DNA of 64,000 bases from Parietichytrium sp. I65-24A (lineage: Eukaryota; Sar; Bigyra; Thraustochytrida; Thraustochytriidae). The notes beneath the pieces were generated by a model, which did not search any database, was not told where the DNA came from, and saw only the letters and a program-made list of their open reading frames with translations. Shown one piece after another: positions 52,859 to 61,422 of this stretch (positions within the stretch are counted from its first letter, which is position 1; each line of letters begins with the position of its first letter). A program made the position numbers and the translations under genes. The stretch spans positions 620,001 through 684,000 of the forward strand of contig BLSF01000003.1 in NCBI GenBank assembly GCA_012862575.1, given 5' to 3'.

Positions 52859-53821
52859 CTATCTAAAGCTGACCATATCATTAAGAAAGGTCTGTGTCTT
52901 CTCAACGCCCCAGAACAAGGCAGCGTTGGAAGGGAAGGCGCGGAGCACGACTGGAATAAGGCCGCGGTAAAAGCCGCGAAGACCTTGCGTGCGGAAGATC
53001 TCCTTGGTAGTTGCAGTGATGGAAGGAGAATCACGGAACACCTGCTGCTGAGTCTTCACAGCGTCAGCAGGGAGCGCAACGAGCCAAAAGCCGATACCAC
53101 CAAGGCCACCAGCAGTGAGGGTTCTAGCGTCGCTGCTGTTGAAGATCTGCTTCTCCTCGAAGACGTTCTTGCAATATTCGTAGACGCCGAAGAAAGCAAC
53201 GTTTCCAGGGACTTCACGAATGATGGTGGCTCCGAGTCCATTGAACAAGGAACCCACGCCACCCTGGCGGATAAGGTTCGCGGCGCACTGGAGAGTGCTT
53301 GCAGACTCGCCGGTCTGCACGCGGACCTTGATGAGCTCGATTGGGCAAAGAGCCATCGAGGTAAAGAAGGCAGCCAAGCTTCCAGAGACAGCTCCCTTTA
53401 CAAAAGCAGAGTTCTCCTGGAGAAACTTGTTGTCCTGAAGAGCTGGGCGCTGCATGAGAGCGTCGCAGCCTTGCATGATGCGGCCGTACCCCATGAAGAG
53501 GAGGGCATTCTCAGCAGCATTGGCTGCGAGAGCAGCTCCAGCGCCCGCATACCATCCATTCACCACGCCGCGAGTGCGGAGGACCTGCACGAGGCATCCC
53601 ATGGTGGTGGTTCCAAAATTACGCGCGGTCGAGGACTGCGCCTGCATGAGCACCTTTGCGGTATCCAGCGGATGCCCAAAGAGTACGCAGCAGCCGCCGC
53701 CCACGAGTCCCGCGGTCGCATCGACAAAAAGAGGCCAGGCGCCAAGCGCAAAGTTGCGCAGATGGCTGTTAGACCTCCATCCCGAACTAGTCTCGTATTC
53801 CAGATCCTGACCAGAGCTCAT
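52859..53821 (-). CDS. Mitochondrial carrier (SLC25), ornithine-carrier-like
   Basis: 320 residues with the three-fold carrier repeat. The signature P-x-[DE]-x-x-[KR] occurs at residues 51 (PLDTAK), 160 (PIELIK) and 251 (PADAVK), each opening an odd-numbered helix of an inner-membrane exchanger. The stretch EVPGNVAFFGVYEYCKN before the third repeat, the end GFYRGLIPVVLRAFPSNAALF and the middle CPIELIKVRVQ resemble the ornithine and carnitine/acylcarnitine carrier branch (SLC25A15, SLC25A20). The third signature uses Ala-Asp-Ala where most members have Asp-Val or Asp-Cys. The substrate cannot be fixed from sequence. The ATG at 53821 gives an N terminus about 30 residues longer than minimal carriers. 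Confidence 0.88.
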   Translation of the reverse strand: MSSGQDLEYETSSGWRSNSHLRNFALGAWPLFVDATAGLVGGGCCVLFGHPLDTAKVLMQAQSSTARNFGTTTMGCLVQVLRTRGVVNGWYAGAGAALAANAAENALLFMGYGRIMQGCDALMQRPALQDNKFLQENSAFVKGAVSGSLAAFFTSMALCPIELIKVRVQTGESASTLQCAANLIRQGGVGSLFNGLGATIIREVPGNVAFFGVYEYCKNVFEEKQIFNSSDARTLTAGGLGGIGFWLVALPADAVKTQQQVFRDSPSITATTKEIFRTQGLRGFYRGLIPVVLRAFPSNAALFWGVEKTQTFLNDMVSFR

Positions 53822-54124
53822 TATCTTGGGTTTGTTCGCTCCCGTTGCGCGCTCTGCCCTGCTCTTTCTGTGCTTTGCTTCTTGCTGCTACGCTTTGAGT
53901 CTCTCGACCCAAGACGGACCTCAGGGATCAGGCCACCTACAAGGCCTGACCGGTCGCTCAGAGCAGTGCGTTTTCGTATACCTCCCGCAGCCCAGGCACG
54001 TATTCGCCCAGACCAGCACTCGTTGGGGTTCTGCTGCTCTCTTCCTCCGCTGCCATTCCACACATTCCATCACACATTCCACACATTCTCATTCACTTCC
54101 ATTCATTCTCTTTCTTTCTTTCTT

Positions 54125-54125
54125 A

Positions 54126-54156
<31 letters not shown>

Positions 54157-54163
54157 TCTCTCT
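54125..54163 (+). repeat. (TC)n/(TATC)n microsatellite
   Basis: TC units interrupted by three TATC units, about 300 nt upstream of the carrier gene on the opposite strand, where it reads as GA/GATA. Confidence 0.9.
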
Positions 54164-54282
54164 TGTTCCCATCACCGTCACAATTCGGATCATGTCGCCC
54201 ATTGGCACGGGCTTGCCTATTGTTTGGTTTAGTTACTGTTAGGCGGGGCAAGGACCACGGTGTTGTTGTGTTGAGATTGAGC

Positions 54283-54305
54283 TGTTGTTGTTGTTGTTGT
54301 TGTTG
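54283..54305 (+). repeat. (TGT)n microsatellite
   Basis: Seven to eight TGT/TTG units followed by GCAGG. Confidence 0.9.
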
Positions 54306-54910
54306 CAGGTCTCTTTCCGGCGGGTAGGCGACGGATAGGGAGAAGGCTAGTCTTCTCTCTTTCCCCCTGAGTCTCTGTCTGCTCCGGATGTGGCATGGCA
54401 ATCCGTGGCCGAGGTGGGGGCCGGTAGCGGTAGATAGCGGAAACGGTAGTAAGACTCCATCCACACGATTAGAGGCCTACAGTTGCGGGTAGAGGCGCGG
54501 GAGGGAACACGGTGCCAGCGGTTTGGGGTAGCGGAGCATAAGGGTCCTGGCGCTTGGCTTTCCTTTTTTCTGACTCTCGCATCGTGAGACATGTATCGAA
54601 GACGACTTCCCCTGTGGAGAGCAGTAGGCGCGGATACTACCCGCTAACGTAGTGCATTCGAGGTCTCGTATAGGCGGCTCTTGCCTCCTCCCGGGCTCCC
54701 AGGTTTTCACACCTCCTTCCCTCATTCACGCACTCATTCACTCTTTCAACTCTTTCCTTTCATCAGTTTCCTTTTTTCCCAAAACTCTGTTTTCTCGTTC
54801 TGTATGCTGAAATGAGACTTATTTCAACGCATTTCACCACTTCTGCAATGACTGTCAGAACAGAATGAAAATTCAGAATTCAGAACTCATAATTCAGAGA
54901 GGAAGGAGTA

Positions 54911-54961
54911 GCCAATCAGTCAATCTGATTGACAGTGAGTCAATCAGTCAATCAGTCAATC
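54911..54961. repeat. CAATCAGT repeats with internal hairpin
   Basis: Four to five copies of CAATCAGT flank GTCAATC-T-GATTGAC (about 54920-54934), a perfect 7-bp inverted repeat that runs straight into TGACAGTGAG. Confidence 0.75.
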
Positions 54962-57900
54962 CGTGATGATTTGATTTCTGCCACTCGCAACATACTGAAT
55001 CCCGGATAGAAGGAACTGCGGTAGAGCCCCCAGCGCTAATGCATGGCTATACAATTGGGTAGGGCTTGAAGCTGAAGTCGGATATGCGACGGATGGGGAA
55101 AAGAGAGTCCGGGGCGGCCGGGTTGTCCAAGTCTCCATTCTTTTGTTGTGAACACAGTCAATAAGCGTGCGTTGTTTGCCGAGTTCAACTTGTCTGTGAC
55201 TGTGTATTTGTACCGAAGCGTCCAAGCCAATAAGCGCAGAAGCGTAGAAGAGCGGGTATTTCGAGCGAAAATGCTGTTTGCTAGCGGTCATCTCGACGCT
55301 GTTTTCGAATTAGTTGGTGAAACATCGTCCGCGGACAATCTCGAGTAACTGGTAACTATTCCTACACCACTGCCATTGGTTACAGTGTAACAGTAGTGAG
55401 CGCTGCAAGACATCAAAACTCCGAACTTGATTAGGGAGGGCGCATCTTTCAATTCCTCAATCAATCAATCTTTAAAAAAAAAAAAGAGTGAAATAGTGCG
55501 CTCGCTTTCCCACGCGCATCATGTTAGGGTTCGCCGTGGAACGTGGAAGGGGGATTGTCGATTGAGGCGTTCAGACTGGGTGGTTCGATTTTATGGTGGC
55601 CATTTCCATCGTTTCTTGATCCAAGACGCGACCAGAAGAATCAAATTGCCAGTCGCGGCTCCACAGCGCGGCAGTTTTCGGGATCCATTTTCTTTTCTGA
55701 ATCTGAACTTTTTCCTTTCCTGAATCCATGTTTGATGAATGAAAGAAAAGTTACTGAAGTTACCAAGCCGTTTCTTTCATGCTTTTCGACGCATTTCGAC
55801 GCTGTCGATGCATCAACTTGGACGAGCAGAAAATAAATCAGTGATAGACATCCCATCCGACTAGGTACTACTCGCCGATTAAGCAAGATTAGTGCTGTAT
55901 TGAATAACGCCAGCAGTTGCATCCGGTGCACCACGTTGTGCTTGTACTCTTGCAATTGAGCTTGGCCGGTACTCCCAGTACTCTGATGCTAACACAAGAG
56001 CGTAGCGGCGGAGAAGTGTGCCCAGTAAAAGACGGAGAGAAGCATGGCTGGTGCGCAGCGTTCGAGCATTACTTCCACTAAACACCTTCTTCTTTCTAAC
56101 TCCAAAGAAGCTCTACTTTGGGGGCCCACTAGTGCTGTACGTGAACATTAGCGCTTGCAAGCCACAAATGCCTATGGAAGCTAATAAGATAATGTGCTAG
56201 CTCTTTTAAATGAGTGGGGGTGCCGAAAATCGTCACGCAGAAGAGTCCGATACAAGTATTAACAGATCAACAGTGATTGTGCAAGACTTCTTCATTCAGA
56301 GATAGCCGCGCATCCACAGGGAACAGGACCGTCCAGCCTAGCGCATGGTCTTACATGTACCGGAATTAGCTCTAGTACCGTACAGCCGATGGCTTTGCGC
56401 TGGCACGCGAAGAGAATCAGGATTTATTCACTGTCAATTGGGCTGGGCCCCCACGCGACTGCCTGCTGGATTCACAGAATTCACAGCTTTCCCATTCCAA
56501 AGATCAGAGCGCGCAAACAAATGCATCGAATGCATGCACCACCATCTCTCAAACTCTCTAACCAATCTATCTCTTTCGAGTCTTTCGAGTTCGGAAAAGC
56601 ACACGTCCCAACGCTATGATATCATCTAGTTTTCAAATAGTATTCCTCCATGCAAAACGAAGTGCTGATTTTTGACGCCAATTGGCGTTGTCTTTTCGCC
56701 ATCTTCGCCCACCACACGAATTGATTGCTATAGTTTACCATAACAGAAGCTACGTGGAAGAGGCGAATGAAAGCTACTCTTTTCTGATAAGAGACGACTA
56801 ACTGGCCCCGGCAAGGGCAAAAGGAGTCAGAAGTTTTTCGACCAGAGATCTTTTGGACTCATTCGTAACTTGTTCTGAATCTGACAGTTCTGACCGTGAA
56901 TTAAATTCTCGTACTACAAGTTTCTTGACTAAACCTAACTTCAAAAAATATAAACGAGGACAGCACACGATTGGAGACGGTCTTGCTTTGTCTTGCTCTG
57001 TGTCGGATTTTCGGGATTCTGGCATGCATGAAAGACACGCCGCATGAAAGACACGCCACTCGGGACCCATTATCAGTACCTCCACGTCATCCGGATGAAT
57101 GAATGGCACTTGTGGCACTGATATGTCCGGGTGAGGCAGCGCCCCCGGCGAATCAGTTTAGAGAGTTGTAGCTTACTTTTCGTTGAAAGATCTCGATCCT
57201 TTCTGACAGTGACAGAAGGCCGGATTCTTCATAATTCTTCACTCATTGTAGAACAACACCGTTGGAATAATTTTTAATCTGTGCACAGCTCCAAGATCGT
57301 CTTGAGTAGTTTGGCCACGGTGGCTTCCTGAATTTCTGATGCTAAGACGGATTGGCTCTGAAGTAATGTTACATCAAGTTCTGTCTTTCGTGCAAGCGCT
57401 AACCGTCGCATTCGTCTGCACTCGCTTGACCCACAGAAGCAAAACCGTCGACAAAGTTTTATCGTCGTTACAGTGCGGTGGTAGAGTATGTGACATGAAC
57501 TGGCCCACCTCAAGTGCGGGACTGCGTTCGGATCACGTTCAAATCGAGTGTGACACTTGCGCTCATAACACTCCAATTCGAGTGCAAAGACTGCTGTACT
57601 ACCGGTACCGTTCCTCGGAGGGCCCAAATAAAGTTTGGCCTGGCCCACTCCGTACCTCCGCGAGAGAACCTGTTTGTTCTTCAGTTGAACGGTCATGAGG
57701 GGAGTGGGCAGGCGAGAGTGAATCGGGAACCGACATGCTGGTTCTCGTCGACGGTTCCCTGTTCGTCCATGGTGCAAGACCCGAGAGGCTTTGCGGAGAG
57801 TCGCTCAGCCGGTTCTTGTCCCGAGAACCCGGAGCAAAGTTCATTCTCGCAACGCCGGCCGTCCTTTTGAGGGTTTATAAATTATAAAGAAAGCTCTTGT

Positions 57901-58102
57901 GGTTCTCACGCATGCTTGACCGAACCGAACCGACCGGTCGATTATCAATCGCCACTCAAAGTGACAATCCAAACAGCCATGGAAGGGAAGGAAACACGTC
58001 GCACTGTCACCCATCTACCCACACGCGGTCCCTACCTCTAAATTTGCTTGCAAAAATCCTCTCCAGAAACGAAGAAATGACAGCCTGTCGCAGCATTTCA
58101 TC

Positions 58103-58115
58103 TCACTGTCAGTGA
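58103..58115. promoter_or_regulatory. TCACTG-T-CAGTGA inverted repeat upstream of the GST gene
   Basis: The longest form of the recurring motif, 6-nt arms around one base, about 510 nt before the GST start codon. Function unknown. Confidence 0.35.
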
Positions 58116-58624
58116 AATGTGAACTCGGGTGCTCTAGCTGGCTCTAGAGCTGAGTACTGATGTAAAGAGCGCCTACTCTGGCTACTCTTACTGCTGCCTT
58201 GAGCTCAAGCCCGGGGAGCTGGGCCGCTGCATCTTTCTTTTACTTCTCATTTCTCTTTCCTTTTGCTTCTCTTGTGCTTGCTTGTGCTTCTGTTCACAAT
58301 TCAGAATTCAGATTTCGTCAATCAGAATTCACAATTTAGATGAAGCCAAGCTTTCGCGTTTGCATCGACTGACGGGCTAAGCTTGCTCGGGCATCTCGGG
58401 CAAATTGGATCCAATTGGCGATCCTACCTGATCGTACCATACTGGAGACACTAGCAAGGAGTTGAGGAGCACTAACTGGGGTGCGAAAGTGCGAGCCTCG
58501 AGTGGTCCGAGGGCCGATTGGCCCATTAGCCCAATTACGGTACCCGAGTTTGGATCAAAGACTCAGTGTCGATCAAACAAACCCCTTTCGAAGGAGCGAG
58601 AGAAACGGAGGAGACACGGTCAAG

Positions 58625-59299
58625 ATGGAGTTTGCATACTTTGATGTGATGGCGCGAGGGCTGATGCCGGTGGTGGCTCTGGAGCTCTATGGTCTGGAGT
58701 GGTCGCGCACTCAGATCAACGACTGGGCCGAGGCCAAGCCGGACGTGGACAAGTTCCCGTTTGGCCAAATGCCCGTGCTCAAGGACGGTGACATGGTCGT
58801 GGCGCAAACGATCGCAATCGCCAACTACATCGCACGCAAGGCCGGCCAGGTGCCAGAGTCCGAGAAAGACCTAGTGACCAGCGACATGTTGATTGCCGAG
58901 ATGGAGGTGCTGTACGGCATGCTTGGAAAGTATGTGCCGACCATCTACGTGTCACTCAACCAGAGCGGCAAGGGCGATTATGCTGCCTTCGAAAGGTGCC
59001 GCGACGTGGTGTTCCCAAAACACTTCAAGTATGTCGAAACCTTGCTCGAGAAGCGCGGCCAGAACGGAGTTCAATTCACCGCTTCCGGACGCTCTGCAGG
59101 AGAGATCTTCTTCTGGGGGTTGCTACACCAAATTGTCCTTGTGTTCCCAGATGTTCTCAAGCCATTTGAAAAACTGAATGCGTTTTACAACAATATCCTC
59201 AAGGAAGAGAAGGTCCAAGGCGTGCTCAACGGCACCAGCAACTTTGGCTCGTTCAAGCAATACTACGTAGCTGCCGAGCCAGAAGCAAGCGAAAAGTAA
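58625..59299 (+). CDS. Glutathione S-transferase, sigma-like
   Basis: 224 residues from the ATG at 58625, in CAAGATGG context; the frame is open further upstream but without an ATG, and family length supports this start. The thioredoxin-fold N-terminal domain has YFDVMARG with Tyr5 as the likely glutathione-activating residue, cis-Pro50 in QMPVL, and Gln61-Thr62 of the glutathione site (usually Gln-Ser). The IAIANYIARK helix follows. An all-helical C-terminal domain runs from about residue 85 to 205 and contains FERCRDVVFPKHFKYVETLLE. It would conjugate glutathione to electrophiles, or act as a prostaglandin-type isomerase as some sigma members do. Convergent with the MFS gene, 398 nt between stops. 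Confidence 0.85.
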   Translation: MEFAYFDVMARGLMPVVALELYGLEWSRTQINDWAEAKPDVDKFPFGQMPVLKDGDMVVAQTIAIANYIARKAGQVPESEKDLVTSDMLIAEMEVLYGMLGKYVPTIYVSLNQSGKGDYAAFERCRDVVFPKHFKYVETLLEKRGQNGVQFTASGRSAGEIFFWGLLHQIVLVFPDVLKPFEKLNAFYNNILKEEKVQGVLNGTSNFGSFKQYYVAAEPEASEK

Positions 59300-59697
59300 G
59301 CTGGTCTGTCTCTCCCACTCTCGCAAACACGCAAACTTGCGCTTGCAAGCCTTCGTTGATCTAAGAATGTAAGAGCACAAAACCTTTTGTGTTTGTTCAA
59401 TTGGCCAAGGTTTTAGAAAATTTGAAAGCAACTGCGACCCGCCAACAGAAGGCGAATAGCTGTGACACGTTCGAGCGTCTCTCGCTTCCGAATTTCACAA
59501 TGCTTGAAAGTTGTAGAGAAGAGAAACAATAATTAAATTTTAGTTGTCGAAAAATGCAAATTAAGAGTTATACATGTACAGGACGGGGAGATTCTGCGAC
59601 CCTGAGTATTCTCTGTTGACGTCGCCAAGAGAGTCAGAGAGAAACTACAGGGCGGCCATGCGTGGGCTGTTTGGGAGGGCCCAGCCGTTTCTCATGA
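59300..59697. other. Convergent intergenic region, GST / MFS transporter
   Basis: Shared 3' regions. AT-rich around 59515-59575, with no canonical AATAAA seen in the expected place. Nothing else seen. Confidence 0.5.
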
Positions 59698-61422
59698 TTA
59701 GGTATTTGAAACGCGAAACGATGCCGACGTCTCTCCGCTTTCAATCGGTTCGTAATGGTGCGCCGAGCCGCGCTCCAAAAGAGGGCAATCATTTCGAGGC
59801 ATGGGAGGATCTCCATCTGAAAGAACAAGAGGCGCAGGAACAGAGGCCCCGGCCTCGCTGTCCGAGCCTTCGCTAGAAGAAATTGGTTCATGCTCGCTTG
59901 GATCCATCAGGAGGCTGTCCACTCTTTCGACCATCGGAGCTCGGGCAGTCTCTTTGAATAGGAAGCACGTCAAAAACGAAGCTGCGAACAAAAAGCTGCC
60001 ATAAACACCGGTCGTAAGTCGGAAGCTGTAATTTTCATCGAGATGGGTGAGAAGATAAGGGGAGACGATGGGAGCTGATCGCTGCGCAAGCTGGCAAAAT
60101 GAAAACGCAGCTAACCGGATTGGTGTCGGAAACAGCTCGGGAGAATAGGTGTAGAGACCATGAAAATCTACGGCCATCCCAATTCGAAGAAGGACCAGCA
60201 ATGGATACACCACATACTCGTTTGCGCCAGCTTGGCCGATGCAAACCACAGTGAGACCAAGGATAAAAAGACCAGAACGAATCTCCAGGATGCGAGGCAG
60301 TTTGTGGGCTACAGTTGCGACGAAGAAGGCTCCGAGCCATTCGCCAATTTGAGTAACCATGGCCACGCGATAGTGTGTATTTTCACCGCCAACTTGCCGC
60401 TTCAGCTCAAGAGGCAAGAAGCCAACAACAGCCATTCCGAAGGACTTGACGAACCAGACCATACACAAGGGGACCAGCGTGGATAGCACAGCCGAATTGC
60501 ACAGGTCGCTCACACCAGAAATGTCTTTCTGAACGCAGAGCTTGGAGCCGACGATATCCTCGTCCGCAATGGCTGCTTTGCCGCGAAGCATTTCCACATT
60601 GAAATATTCCGGGAGAGGCTTCTTGTTGATCTTAGCAATAGAGGCCATGCTCCGCACGGCATTCTCGTACTGTCCGCGCATGACGTAGAACCTTGGGGAC
60701 TCCGGAACGAGAAGTTGCAGGCCAAGAACAACTGGAACTCCGACAAAGGCAGAGCTGCGAACCAGCCAATTCCATCCGAGTGAATCCATAAATAAGTAGC
60801 TCAAGGTCACGATGAAAGTCGTTCCGAGACACCAAAAGAAGCTCATCTTGGCGGTGCTCTTCCCTCGGTATCCGGTCGGGGTACATTCCAGTAGGAGCGG
60901 TGTTGCGTTTACCAGACAACCTCCATACCCGATCCCGAGAAAGAGACGCATCAGAGCAAAGGACTCCACCGAGTCGGCGAACGACGACAGGAATCCAAAC
61001 ATGACGGAGAGCGAAACGCTAAATTCGTACACGTGCTTCCTTCCGAGAAGATCGGACAGCCGTCCCAAACTCATGCAGCCAATGACCATACCAATCGCCA
61101 TGAAACTGGAAATGGAAGGGAGATCGGTTTCCTTGAGGTGCCATATCTTCATGAACTGCGGGTAAAGGAGAGACACGATGCCGATTTCCGTGGCTTCCAC
61201 AAAATACCCGAGACCAGTTAGTGTGATCATGAGCATAGTAAAGCGACCCGTGCCGATTTCGTCCAGGGCGCGATCGACAAGCCTGTACCTATCGGCATCC
61301 GTTTCGCACGGGATGTCGACGGGCTCCTCACAATCCACAACTACGACGCCATCCAGGATGTCATCCGAGGCGCCTGCGAGGGCAGGTTTCACTGGCACGG
61401 GAAGTGGTGATGTAGCAGCCAT
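59698..61422 (-). CDS. Major facilitator superfamily transporter (SV2/SVOP/SLC22-like)
   Basis: 574 residues, about 12 membrane helices. After a 50-residue polar N terminus comes DEIGTGRFTMLMI, typical of the SVOP/SV2 group; motif A GRLSDLLGRK at residues 120-129 between helices 2 and 3; PTGYRGK after helix 4; PESPRFYVMRG at 240-250 after helix 6; and PELFPTPIR near helix 10, again typical of SVOP and organic-ion transporters. The last 80 residues are serine- and acid-rich and cytosolic. The central loop (about 250-305) is long, as in this group. The substrate, probably an organic solute or ion, cannot be told. Start: the ATG at 61420-61422. Confidence 0.87.
   Translation of the reverse strand: MAATSPLPVPVKPALAGASDDILDGVVVVDCEEPVDIPCETDADRYRLVDRALDEIGTGRFTMLMITLTGLGYFVEATEIGIVSLLYPQFMKIWHLKETDLPSISSFMAIGMVIGCMSLGRLSDLLGRKHVYEFSVSLSVMFGFLSSFADSVESFALMRLFLGIGYGGCLVNATPLLLECTPTGYRGKSTAKMSFFWCLGTTFIVTLSYLFMDSLGWNWLVRSSAFVGVPVVLGLQLLVPESPRFYVMRGQYENAVRSMASIAKINKKPLPEYFNVEMLRGKAAIADEDIVGSKLCVQKDISGVSDLCNSAVLSTLVPLCMVWFVKSFGMAVVGFLPLELKRQVGGENTHYRVAMVTQIGEWLGAFFVATVAHKLPRILEIRSGLFILGLTVVCIGQAGANEYVVYPLLVLLRIGMAVDFHGLYTYSPELFPTPIRLAAFSFCQLAQRSAPIVSPYLLTHLDENYSFRLTTGVYGSFLFAASFLTCFLFKETARAPMVERVDSLLMDPSEHEPISSSEGSDSEAGASVPAPLVLSDGDPPMPRNDCPLLERGSAHHYEPIESGETSASFRVSNT

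Larger units (their letters stand above)
53822..58624. other. 4.8-kb region without a supported gene
   Basis: The longest gap in the window. It contains microsatellites (54125-54163, 54283-54305), CAATCAGT repeats with a hairpin (54911-54961), ATTCAGAATTCAG words near 54870 and 58300, GTACT-rich palindromic words near 55960 and 58150, and a TCACTGTCAGTGA site at 58103. GC-rich islands near 54310-54560, 55010-55120 and 57480-57860 stand out from the AT-rich background, but their frames are short, start with non-ATG codons or conflict between strands. They may be decayed genes or element remnants. Confidence 0.55.

Noticed and set aside
52706-54232. 508-codon plus-strand frame opposite the mitochondrial carrier
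   Set aside because: Antisense shadow of the carrier gene, continuing into low-complexity DNA.
57274-57777. 167-codon minus-strand frame overlapped by two plus-strand frames of about 120 codons
   Set aside because: Begins at TTG; the first in-frame ATG leaves about 139 codons with no motif; competing frames on the other strand suggest a GC-rich chance opening.
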